Of a DNA stretch of 64,000 bases, positions 33,101-44,798 are shown in pieces. Below the pieces are notes generated by a model. That model saw nothing but the letters and a program-made list of their open reading frames with translations, was not told where the DNA came from and ran no database searches. Positions within the stretch are counted from its first letter, which is position 1; each line of letters starts with the position of its first letter. The translations under genes and the position numbers were made by a program. Location of the stretch: the NCBI RefSeq assembly GCF_000002995.4, contig NW_025062477.1:8900649-8964648 (forward strand). Reading direction: 5' to 3'. This stretch comes from Brugia malayi. Its lineage: Eukaryota > Nematoda > Chromadorea > Rhabditida > Onchocercidae.

Positions 33101-36100
33101 CGTCTCTGCCTTCTGTGTTACAACCTATAAAAATTCTAGCGATAAATAAAGGTACTGCAGTGTATTACCTGACTCATAAAATTTTAAATCTTAAATAAGG
33201 GTAGCTTGAATTGTCCTACCTTGAAGAGCTCACTGATACTTTGTTCTTCATGGTTTGTGAGCGTTTTCGATAATTTCGGTTTCGGTGAAATCAAATGAAT
33301 ACTGTTTTCACCAGTTTTGAGTTTCGTTCCTTCCGGAATAAATTCTCCTGAGGAAACTGCATAAACATGAGTTAGTTCTCTATCCGTATCGACAGCAACA
33401 TCTTTCATCACGACTAAATTTGTTTGAGTACCCATAGTTTCAACGTAGATCTACAAAATATTACGCTCTGAAAAATCTCCAAGTTTAAATATTAATTTAT
33501 TCTTAAAAATGATAAACGATAAATTTATGTTAAAATTATTTTCTACCGCTCTTCCTCCGTCTTCTTTCACAAAGTGCGTGTGGTAATGGACTGCCAACTG
33601 TGACTGAGTGTCATAGCGATGTTCACAACCTGCTACTGGACAAGAATACATTGTAGATAAAACGCATTCGCGTAATTGAGATGAAACATTGTCTGCAACA
33701 GTTCCAAATGAACCGAGCGCAGATATTGGATCATTACTTCCAGATGTGAACCATGAGACTGGTGACTGTGACCTTTCATCATCCTGCAGATCTCCACTGA
33801 TAGCTGCAATGTTTCTACTTTATTAAAACTTACCAGTTTAAGAGAACAAAGAAATATATTCAAAATTTTTTTTAGCAAACACTTGAGCGCGGTGTTAGCT
33901 AATAATATAGCAAATAGTACGATTATGAATTCAGGCTCAGCTCAAGTTCTTACGACTTCTGCAAACGCAAAATCGTTGTTCAACATCCAGTTATATCTAA
34001 CAGAGTTCCGTTTCATTCTTTGCATCCCTAATTTTTTTATGAAATGCCCCCGTATGTTAATCAGACATTAATAAGAACAAACATATTTTCCAGAGTTGGT
34101 TACAGTAACTTCAATAAAATAACTTGGTGATCTCTACTTACATTGTACATCGCTGGTTGAGGCGCTTGATGGTCGACCAACATTTCCGATCAAACCTTTT
34201 CTTCCAGTTGGCTTAATTTCAGGAAATCCATTCGGTGGACAAACTGAGGAGCTTCTGTTTGATCTTTAAAATAATATCTTAGTTTCAAACAATTTCTTAG
34301 TTTGCAGAAACTTATAAAACAGTAAAATGAGAAGATTAACCTCATCATATATAGAATTTGACCGATAACTAAAAGAAAATAAACTGAAAATAAAATTAAT
34401 ATATTTACATATGAATTAGATAAAACGAAAAAAAAAAAAACTGAGACAATCGAAGAAAGTGTGTTCATGATGACTATGTTTTAAATGGATACAAGAAATA
34501 TTAAATAAACCTTTTAGCATTAAGTCGTTGCTTTGATGGACTGCTACCATTTGTTTTATCATGCGAACTAAAAAAGTCGAACCCAGATGCACTGTTTGAT
34601 GCACCAGACGTACCACCACATCTAAAACCAATCACATAATCTGCCAATGAGGCCACAAATAACATCACTGGATTATAACTGAAAATGAAGTACTAACTTT
34701 TTATTCATGTAAGTATGTTGTAAAGGCGGCAAACCGTCACCCAAAATACCATACAAATCATGCCCATTCCAATTCGTAACATAATATAAATAATCTGTAA
34801 AATTTGACAGCGAAGTAGCTTGAACTGAGTTATGAGTAAATGCACAATTCACAAAAGCAGAAATATAGTATAACATGATATTGCGTAGTACAACGTCACC
34901 CATAAGCTTAAGTCAGTGAGGCTATTGATATTAAAAGTAATTTAAATAAATGTGCCAGGAATCTGCGAAGAAAACAAGTGAAGCAAATGTTATGATCTTA
35001 CTCGATGCTTTTGCAAGTACAGAAATATTGAGGCAATGAGTTGAGCCAACTTTTACATCTATATCTCCATCATTAGTTTGCACGGACTTCACAGTAACAC
35101 ATGTCGAGCAGTCCCGCATATTCTGTAGCTAAAGTTAGATTGATTAAAAAGAAAGAACTTTTTGAACTGCTGAAATATAAGTGTGGCTGATTTATTTCCA
35201 GGCCACAAAAGCATTGTTTTTTAGACTGTGTACGGAAAATTCGTTAAGTACTTGCTCGTTAAATGAGTACAAAATTTTTTAGTACCTAAAAGTGACATTA
35301 CAATATAGTGTACTGTGATATGAGATTTATGTATAACAAATTACTCTTTGTCAAATCAAATGATGATTTTTATTATTAAAAACAGATCTTAATGAAATAT
35401 ACTGACTTCAAACTCTGAAAGAAATACGATAGTTATGTCTCACTAATTGTAAACAATGTTTCAAATCATTTGCATAAGATGAAGTCCATCATTATAATAA
35501 ATCGCAAATTTTTTTGTATCTCATAAATTCTCGAAATATTTTAATCTACATTAAACTCGAATACATGAGCAGTGTTCCATACTTTCTAAACTTACCGGTT
35601 TCTTCTTTTTCGCTGAACTAACACTTGCAGAAGTTATGCCTAACTGTGAAGCTGTCATATTAAAGGAAGGCGCAGCGTTACTGGGAGAAGCCTGGCAAGT
35701 TCCATGGTCATCTTGCTCACTGACACGTCGTTTCTTTTTTCGTATTTTGTTGCATGGTAAATTGTGCGTTCTACAACACATCAAGCTATCACATCAAATA
35801 TTATAACACATCAGTTTTGATTATTGCAGTCTACAATGAAATTATTAGACTTATTATATGATTATTAGGATGAAAAATTCGTAAATGTTTTAGAAAAATT
35901 TACCTTTTTTAATTATTCGTTTTAACATAAAAGTTTGTGACTATCTTTCTGATAGAAGAAATGCGACCAAGAACCAAATATTAAGTTAGGAAATAACTTA
36001 GCGAATACAAAAAAAAAAAAAACAAGAAAAAGAAAAAAGACAATCACCATATAAAAGAACGAAAAATGATACAAGAGAAAGTTGAAACGATACTTTTCAC

Positions 36101-38565
36101 TCGTCTTTTTATTACTTAACATCTTAATAAAGTCCACCTATTGTTATAAATTTCAGGTGTATGGATATAAGAGAAATGATTTTATTTTATTTACTATATT
36201 TTACAGCACTGTTCTCTGCGTGACACCAAACGGACGATCACAATTTGAAATTACACCATCTTTAATCAGACTAATAACATCACTGACAATAAGTCATAGC
36301 ATGACATAAACATAAAATTTTAAAAATTTGTAAGAAATTTTTGCAAAAAAAATTTGTAAAAACTTAAAGAATATGAAACACTAACCCTGTATTTTTTAAG
36401 CTAACACCAACTACAGCAGTATTCTGTCGATCCAAATCTGCAGAATCTTCACCAAATTGTCCCTCCTTTAATTAGATTTATCACTATCTTATCATTAAGT
36501 AATTGTAAAAATATGGTAATAACGCAATAAAAACTTTGCATAAATAATGAGCATGGAAATAAAACCACGAGAAAAATAAAATGCAGTTTGAAACGACATT
36601 TCGGAACTTTTTGAAACATAGAAAGTGCAGTAGCTAAAAACCCTGATATTTTTTATTAAATGATTACTAACACAATGTACCACATGAATCTTCGTAATTT
36701 CTCAAATCTGATAATCTGTAACGTTAGTTACAAACTGCACCGCAACTTCTCTTTGATACATAAAATTCACTTTTTTTTTTCGTTTGAATTCTGCCGTCAT
36801 ATAAAATCGGAACTATCGTATCTAATATATATGAAAAGTATTCTAACTAAAAAAATTAAAACATGAAACTGCTTAAGGTTGATTTCCAGACATACACTGG
36901 TAGAAGTTTGCGTTTGCGGCACGTAAGATGAAGAGAGAATACGAGAATGGTGTTCTTCAACCATTACTGAACTTGTCACATTTGTAGGCCCTAGAAAAAC
37001 TTTCCTATAGAATGCAAGTAATACAGTTTTGTATGGAAATTGTACTGAACAACGGTTTCAGAGCAATGTTCCTAATATATTTATAAATAATTATCTGACA
37101 TAATCCTAACATTATTTAATAATCAGATAAATCTAGCACCAAATAGTGAAAAAACAAATGAACTAAAAAACCAAAAAATATCAATAAATTAATTACCAGA
37201 AGAAGTTACATTTGAAGATACAGAAATATTGACTGCTAGCTGACGAGTGCTAGAATGTGGTGTGCTGTACAGGGCATGATGCTCAAACTGTTGTTGCCCA
37301 CTATGGCGAAATTTGCTCGTGCCAGATCCAGCTTCAAAACCACTGCTCTGGTATCCAGACCTAAAATCATTATATATCAATGCACAATAAAGGGTCAAAT
37401 TTCCTTATTAAATTAATAAATTTAACAATCAAACAAACCGGTGATTTCAAAAATCCTCTTTTACGGGAAAAAGAGTTTTACTGAGGTATGAATAACTCTT
37501 AAAATTTTAAATTTACAGTTCTAGCAAACTACAGTACCTGCCTACAAAGCTAAGTTTTTCTTAATAAATTATGGAAACTTAATAAAAACCCTTATTCCTT
37601 GAACGACCTTTTTCCGGATAATTTATTGAAATTTCAAAAATAGTCTTCAAATGTGTTACTTCTCGCACCAATTCTACTAATGGAAGAAGACCGTAAGTCC
37701 ATAACAAATATTCTTAGAATGAATGAAATTCATAAATTCCTCGCAAAAAAAAAAAAAAAAAAATAACGCACCAGTTAGCTGGCTGGTGAACAGTGGTTGA
37801 CTGAGTATGTAAACTGTTGCCCGTTTCTTCCTCATCATCGATTTCTCCCTCCTCCTTAGATATGTCTTCAGTTCGTGCTGCTCCTACAGGCGTTTTAGCA
37901 GTTTACAGCAGTTAAAAAATGGCAAAAAAAAGCACTAATATGCTGAAAATATAAAAATATACATCTTCTACAATTCATAATAATCCATCTGAAATCCATT
38001 GATGCACTTAGCTCGAATTCGGTGGTATATAAAATATGTATTTCCAATACAGATGGTTCGAGAAACAAAGCTAATAAATACCTTATGCAGATGGATAAGT
38101 ATGCAAATGTTCGCAAAATTATAAGCAATGAAGATTTTTTAAAAAAAAAAAAAAACCTACCGTCACTACGCTTTTCTCCAGAATACGAAAACTGTCCACC
38201 ACCGCTGACTGGGCTCTGTGTCCGTTTGATTGTCATTTTCAATCGATCATCTCGATGAACGCCTTGCACTGCTTTTGGAGCTCCACTTTCACAATAAAAA
38301 TTCGGCTTCGGTTCTGGATCAACCGGATGACTTTCCATGCCTAAACAGCTAATCCAACTACTAGGAAATATTACAAAGAAAAAAAAAAACATTATTTCTG
38401 ATACAATTTACCATCTTCGGAACTTGATGTTAATTCAATCGTTTTTTCATAAGTTGTCGTTTTGGTCGATGTTTCCGCGCAACCTGCTTGGGATGAATGA
38501 GTATTATCCAGAATAGCATCATCTATCATCAAACGACCCTCATCTTCGTCGTACGAATCACCCAT
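30135..38565 (-). CDS. sbb-like: Scribbler/ZNF608-ZNF609-like nuclear protein, one C2H2 finger
   Basis: This family of large nuclear regulators acts in transcription and development. I count about 24 exons and about 1090 aa, starting at ATG 38565 (MGDSYDEDEGRLMIDD, acidic) and ending at TAA 30135 (YPGIFMPPSFPPK). The first exon, 38565-38412, joins in phase to 38340-38161. The single zinc finger lies at about 33650-33575: CPVAGCEHRYDTQSQLAVHY then HTHF (CX4CX12HX3H), the same form as the ZNF609 finger. Downstream, about 32630-32580, is SPAFSDISDD, matching the family motif SPAYSDISD. Other segments are GEIDDEEE (37820), a basic patch KKKRR (35720), WNGHDLYGILGDG (34750) and Gln-rich C-terminal exons at 31037-30858 and 30786-30640. 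The family match rests on the finger plus the SDISD motif; the rest is low complexity. Introns are mostly short. Exon ends outside the first two and last two are approximate. Confidence 0.72.
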
Positions 38566-40837
38566 CTTCTTTTCATTCAGTGATAATTTAACCCCATTTT
38601 ATACTATTCATTTAAATATATGTTCTAATATATGGATCACTAAAACTAAAAAAACTAAAGTCGAAAAATGCTGAAACATATATATATATATATATATGCT
38701 GACGACGCACAATCTATAAAAACACAAAAACGAAGACTGAAGAACTGTTGCCCACGCCTGCTAAGACTACAATGAACAAACATGCATATTGATGTGATGA
38801 TTGAAAAATCCGACTCCGAAATTTAACTAACAATGTCGTGAATTGTTTTTGCATGATAAACTTTTTATGCGGATTAAAACAGTTGAAACAATCACTGTTA
38901 TCATTTGAAAGTAGGAAGACCGGGTCTATCGATCCAATTACTTCACGTTTTAATTACCGCGACAATTTATAAACATATTCCAAATATTCCATCTCAATCG
39001 AATTATCACCAAAGAAACTGCCCATTCCTATACTTCTAATAAAACAGACAACATTTTAAAAATGTTGACATCGTTTGCTCAACAATGATATTCCAGGATT
39101 TAAAAGTGAATCATCCTTCTTCTCTCCATTTGTCTTGCCATCCTCTATACAACATCATCACTTTTTTGGAGATGGTTAAGATAATCAAATGAAAGTATCC
39201 CTGTTTCCAAATATTTTGGATTAAAACAAAACTTCCCCAAATTCCTTTGAAATGGTTGACAAAAAATGACTGATCACCGCTCACTCATAACATTTGTCTT
39301 ACACATGCAAAAAAAAAAAAAAAAAATATCAGGAAAACATCAGATGGAAAAGCAATGAGGGATATCAAACATCAAAAGTATGTTCTAAACAGACGCCTCG
39401 AGATTTCAACAAAAAATTGAACCAAACGAACACCCATAACTCAACTGGTTGATTTTTCCCATTGCAGTTTTTATACCAATAATAACAGCACTCAAATGTT
39501 CAGTTGACATGTATGAGCAAAGCTAATCAAAATTATTTTTTATGGCTCTTCTCCACTTCAGTACTCATCCTAATTGTTTGATCCCGAAAGATAGTAATCA
39601 GAACGTCTAACTGTTAATTAATCACATAACAAATAAAAGGTCAACGTTATAATTAACTGAGTTCGAAACTCCCATAAGAACCACAGATGCAAATGTACTC
39701 ATCCGCTGTTAGCCTTATCTAACGCGTTCATTGGAGGTATCGACTTCCGGAATTGTCTCTCTTATTTTACAGTGAATCTACGTATGCTCTGTGCACTTTT
39801 CCCCCGTAGCAGTAAGATTATCGTAGGAACGGTAATAGCATGAAGATCCCCAAGAAATGACCAACAGAAGTTGTATGAGTGCAAGCCGCGGTGCGCACTC
39901 CGAAATGAGCCCCTACTTCTCCCATGCTCACGTCATCGCTGTCATGCTGCTATATGTGTATCGCGAGCGCCTATTGCAGCTTGATACACAGAGACTAGGT
40001 CGTAGTGCGCGATGTCAGTCCGAATGCACCTCAGGCGTGATAGATTTATGTGGTCCCACTAAGTGTGCCAAGAATCTCAGGGTGTATTTCAGTGAATTAT
40101 GTAGACTTGGACTGGCCCAAGTGAAATATAAGTGAAGTGTACAAACAGATACATTGAAATGATGAGTGCAGTTCTCTTCAGCTAACTTATAATACTAGCA
40201 CAAAACATAGCATCAGATGATACAGTCATCAATACAGTGCTACCTCTAATTCCATCTTTCTCCAGTTCGCTAGCATATTATCTAATTTGTAAAACACTTC
40301 TCTCCATACTCCCACCTACTTTTTTTTAGTTTCCTGAACCACTAGAATGGCAGTTCCACAATCATTAGAGTAATTTCAGGATTCGACATACTAAATCTTA
40401 GGGATCATCTGGACTTTCTTCTTTGCACATTTACGTTTATACGTCTATTTTGCCATGCTGAATGGGAATGCCGGCGTTTGCATGGCTGACTATTTTCACA
40501 CGCCAGCCAAAATCGTTGTAAACGTCTTATGACACGGTGCTGAAATCATAGAATAGGAAAAGGAAGAAATATGTTGCGGTAATTATAGCTTGATGAAGCA
40601 AATTCAAGAACTACGCTGCAATATGGTATTTCAGTAACTTTTTATAAATGGTAAGAAAAGAAAATCAGCATATATTATATTTCGACTTGCGTGGTTGAAC
40701 AAGTAAGTACGCAATTCCCGACAAAGTCTAATTTAGCTTTTTGGTTTAGTTTGAAGGATGTATGCAGCCTTCGAATAAAAGACACTTATTGTTTAGCATA
40801 TTTTAATGGCAAAGCAGCATATCCATCTAACCTCTGA
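38566..40837. other. Upstream region of the scribbler-like gene
   Basis: No gene is supported. An (AT)n run lies at about 38678-38698. The part at 39857-40110 is clearly richer in G+C and CpG than its surroundings, with a 93-codon + strand open frame of no recognisable family. It is a candidate promoter or 5'-UTR region of the - strand gene. Confidence 0.4.
39857..40110. promoter_or_regulatory. GC/CpG-rich island, candidate promoter
   Basis: Local composition is much less AT-rich than the rest of the window. It includes several CpGs (gccgcggtgcgcac, tatcgcgagcgcc, gtagtgcgcgatg). It lies about 1.3 kb upstream of the scribbler-like start codon and far from any + strand gene. The role is inferred from composition and position only. 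Confidence 0.3.
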
Positions 40838-43800
40838 TCATTGTAATGTTTCGAAAAAAGATCTAACCGTTATTTGTGCTTCAAGGGGAAAAGACTGAGT
40901 ATAGAATCTTCCTATTTGCTTTTCCAGAACTTCAATCGGATGGGGGATAGCGATCTCACGCAATATTTCTGTTTCCCCGCATTGATTACGTTTGGATATA
41001 AATAACTTTGCAACGGCTTTCCCTTCTCCCTTTTGATGTGAAAATAAACTGATCATTCTCTCTAATTCAAGCTTGTCGTCAATTACGTCTCGTTTTCCAC
41101 ATCCACATTCACACTCCATCTCGATAATTTTTTTGCATCTTTTTTCAATGACTTCTGCATTTTCTGCCTTGTTTGTAGCATGGCTCACCGGCACCTAAAA
41201 AAAAATGGTCTGAAGAGCTTAACCAGTCTTGCTATTTTTTTTAACCACCTGATACAGTATTCTATTCCAGAACCAGATCACACGCATTAAATAGCCACGA
41301 AAGGTAAATCTGTCAGAAGTCGGTTCTGATCAATCACCCAATGTGAGTGATTGCAAATATTCTGATATCTTTCTATTAAGTAATGAAATTCTGAATCATG
41401 ATTTCAAGTCAGACTTTTGCAAGATGGTTCCAAGGATCTCAACTTTTAGCGACGGTTTACTCCGTCATTTAATATTATGCTTGTATTATGCGCATCTCGT
41501 TACTTTCTGTTTCTGAAAACACTATACCTGCAATGGAAGTGCTTGTGTTTCTGGTGGTGGAGCCTGAAAGAACATGTTTGCAACTACTGGGGATAATGCG
41601 GTAGGAAGTTGTTTTTTCTTCATAAAGATAAAGTTAATGGGTCGCCTAATCTCTTTTTTATTTTCAATTTTAGATGACAAAATCCTTAGTCTCTGTTGTT
41701 CTGGTATATTGGCTTCTATAGAAATATTCTGGAAGCTCGGAGAATTGATATTAATTTCCAGCAATGACACTTCTGTGTCAGACACGAATATTCTTGATTT
41801 TTTCCTGAATTTAGGCGAGGTATTTGACGGTCCTTGCTCCTCTGACACATCTCCAATACTCTCCGACATTTCATTGATGAATCCTGATGTTTTGAGAGTT
41901 TCATGATCAGGCTTGCATTTTGGAGTCGGAAATCTTATTTTAGTTTTTAACATTTTTGGTTGTATATGTTCAACGTTTTGTATCGATTCCGGGACGCTGG
42001 GTTTCTCATCTCGATTTTCCACCACTTCAATTTCTTCGTCTTCATCTGATTCTTCCAAACCATGCAGTGGGTCATCATTCTGAACAACAGCTAAATTGAT
42101 GCCTTCCTTGTGGACATATTCCATATAGATTCGTCGATATGAATTTACGAAGTCTAGTGCAGGTCGTAAATCTTTCATTTCGAGGCCTGAAATTATTGGT
42201 TTCCAGAAAATTTACCAAAAATGCCATAATATTTATTAAACATAATACTCTAATTCAGAGGAAGGCAGAAATCTTAGTTGTTCTGCCAGTGAATACAACC
42301 ACAACATTGACGTGAAAAAGATTTAATGTTCAATAGTTTCTCGAGTAGCAGGGATCTTCCTGCAAAGAGAATTGACAATTCACATTTCGTGCAAATTTAG
42401 TATTGTTGCAAACAAGTCGTAATGTGTGGTTTACTCGGAAATTTAAATTCAAAAAAGACCTGTAATCTTTGCTGCTATTTCATAGTTTAGACCCAACACT
42501 GAAATACATGCTGCTGCTCCAAGTTGACGGTATGTAAAATTAAAGCTGTAAAGATCTGCCGTGCAAAGATCTAGAACCTAAAAATAAAAGTAGGTGTGCA
42601 TTTCATTTTATCTGAATTATAAAAGGCCATTTTTAACTGTGCTAAATGACATAAATAGTAATAAATGAATGACCATTTGTTCTTTAGATGAAATTCTTTG
42701 TAATTCAAATAAATTTAAATCAGTAAGCAGCAAAGGACTTAGGAGTTCGTGTTTGAAAGAAAACGCAGAAATTTTAGTTGTTATGCAGTGAATAAAATCA
42801 CAATACTGACGTGAAAAAAATTTAATGTTCAGTAGTTTTATTCAGTTCAAAGCACATAAAAATATACCTGTGCGATGGCAATTCGATTATTCCAATCACC
42901 TGGAGATGATGGTTCGCCTATGACGAGATCGTCCAGTTCTGCCCATGTGAAGAAATCCACTTCTTCATCATCAGATACTCCTAATGTTATTTTTGTTCGT
43001 TTTTTAGTTGGTGTTGACTGATGGGCCAAGGTTAGATTACAAATTCGCTTGTATATGGTATAAACTCGCGTCATATGCGTATATATTTTAGCCCATTCTA
43101 AGGCAGTTATAGTCCTTAATGACCAACTGACACTCTAAAATTAGCACTGTAAAATTAGCTGCTTCCTCATATCAAACTGGAAATTTGGGCATTTATGAAC
43201 TTCGGTCCATTTTCTTTATTTGTATTGTTACAGAGAGCAGGAAAGATTTATACTGAGGAGGGTTCGTGCTGCGCATCTGCTAATGCACTACGTAATTGTG
43301 GAATATAAAAAAATTGTCATACGCTAATTATTTTCATTTCCAGTTCGAACATATTTTCTGTTTCCAAGCGACCACATGGGGAAACTTGACGTACGTAATC
43401 CGCTATAGTTTTCCAATGGTTTTTTCGCCTTTCCTGAGTTACTTAGTGTTATTTCATTGAGAATCAATCAACTTTATATTCTGTGGTTAACAACGTGTTG
43501 TTTCCTTGGTGTATTAAAAGTTTTGTGATTCAACCACTCATGATTTCTCTTTTTTCTAATAATCGAGAAGGAACAACTCCTACATGGCAAAATGTAACAT
43601 CTAAGTGGGACCTATGAGTTTCAAGTTCTTCGGTCCTCAAAGTAAAGGATTCAGTCTGTTCTAAATCCAAGTGTATCAAGGCTAGTTAAAAACACCGCTT
43701 GGATTAAAAATCCGAGATAGAAAATCAACCTCTAATTTAGAAGCGATGAAGACGACGAAAATCCCTGTGAAAATTACATCTCCCTTATCCATATTTGCAA

Positions 43801-44784
43801 AGTCAAACACGGTCATTACACGATCGAATATGTCTACAGCACGGTGGTATGTTTCGCGACGATACTCCATATGTTCGCATAGCTAGAATCACGCTTACTT
43901 TGTTTGGATCTTCTGTGTTTATGAGCTGTATCGTATTAGCATCATTAATAAATCAGTTCATTATTCGTTTTTTAAGAAAGTTATTACTTGCATCATTAGC
44001 AGGAGCGCAGTAATTCGGAAATGAATGCCTTTCACCTTCTTTATCTTGCATCTTACCACTCTTCTTTCGTCAAGTCTATCACGCGAATTGCAAAGGATTT
44101 GCCAGACCTGTAACTCATATCTTTCTACAAATCTACATATCGCTTTGTCGTCTTTTATATAAAATTATGGAAAACATCGGTGCAGAAATTAGGAATGACC
44201 TGTCGTGGTGAACCAAGACAATTGCAGCTGAGGAAGTTTGACGGGTCGTTATAGACTTCAACATCTGATGCATTAGTAGAGGATTCCGGAGGAAGTTTTG
44301 CATTATCACTTAATCTGAACACAATTCTTTTGAGTATTATATGAACTACTCTTAATAATGTGAAATTATTTTGTCAAAAAAATAACGAATGTATCAAGTC
44401 ATTTTGAAACATTTGAAGAAAGCATCTTAGATACTACTAAATTCCTTTAATAAAATTCCAGCTATTCCGGTGAATCATCTAAGTAAGTTGTTATACGGAT
44501 ATCTCCAAACTCTCATATTTCTCAACAGGAGCAAGCCTTCATACTTTATTATACAAAAACAGTACCATTAAAACCAACCTGCGTTCGCTTTCAATTATTT
44601 TCGCACTACGACAATCTGAAATTAAATGTTATGCATGGTATAGACAAGACAAAAAATTGTTTAGGAGTAAAAAACTGGATTCAAACTGACTTTCTTCCGT
44701 AATACGCCGATACTTAATAGGTGGTTCAGAAGACTCTGTTGTTTTGTTTAACAAAGATCTTCTTTTTTTATCTGTACCATGCAT
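40838..44784 (-). CDS. cye-1: Cyclin E-type cyclin
   Basis: Cyclin E activates CDK2 for G1/S entry. Start is ATG 44784 (MHGTDKKRRSLLNKTT, basic), five bases below a TTTTAG acceptor. The cyclin box is built from short exons: 44133 to about 44070 (YELQVWQILCNSRDRL), 44035-43988 (FRITALLLMMQ), about 43890-43728 (LCEHMEYRRETYHRAV, then DIFDRVM and IASKLE), about 43440-43340 (ERRKNHWKTIADYV, then LETENMFELEMKIIS), 43134-42869 (VSWSLRTITALEWAKIYTHM) and about 42578-42460 (VLDLCTADLYSFNFTYRQLG). KLE|E is completed across a splice, and HRETFYLAxDxFDR of cyclin E is matched. In the first helix the usual MRAILLDWLMEVCE reads FRITALLLMMQLCE, losing Asp-Trp. Two large C-terminal exons, 42188-41530 (acidic, low complexity) and 41192-40838 (with ECECGCGK), make the protein about 600 aa, longer than usual. 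Exon ends marked about are approximate. Confidence 0.75.
42261..42340 (+). repeat. Dispersed intronic repeat, copy 1
   Basis: About 80 bp, similar to 42756-42838 in direct orientation. Shared stretches include gcagaaat(c/t)ttagttgtt, gtgaata, gacgtgaaaaa and tttaatgttca. Both copies sit in introns of the cyclin gene. Confidence 0.8.
42756..42838 (+). repeat. Dispersed intronic repeat, copy 2
   Basis: The partner of 42261-42340, in the next intron upstream of the VLDLCTADLY exon. Substitutions and a few small indels separate the copies. Confidence 0.8.
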
Positions 44785-44788
44785 AGCT

Positions 44789-44798
44789 TCTAAAACAG
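44789..44798 (-). other. Candidate trans-splice acceptor of the cyclin gene
   Basis: The - strand reads ctgttttag|AAGCT and then the ATG at 44784. A strong acceptor with no upstream exon and a 5-nt leader is typical of nematode spliced-leader addition. An upstream non-coding exon would look the same. Confidence 0.45.

Noticed and set aside
37895..38392. Single 165-codon - strand ORF
   Set aside because: Only 38340-38161 is exon; the rest runs through introns with clear donor and acceptor sites and T-run Phe stretches.
38677..38699. (AT)n microsatellite as a regulatory site
   Set aside because: Simple repeats of this kind, also at 24066-24083, are expected in AT-rich DNA.
39857..40135. + strand gene of 92 codons
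   Set aside because: No motif, no splice support and no homologue recognised. Kept only as a composition island.
41574..41906. + strand ORF of 110 codons
   Set aside because: Antisense shadow of the large acidic C-terminal exon of the cyclin gene.
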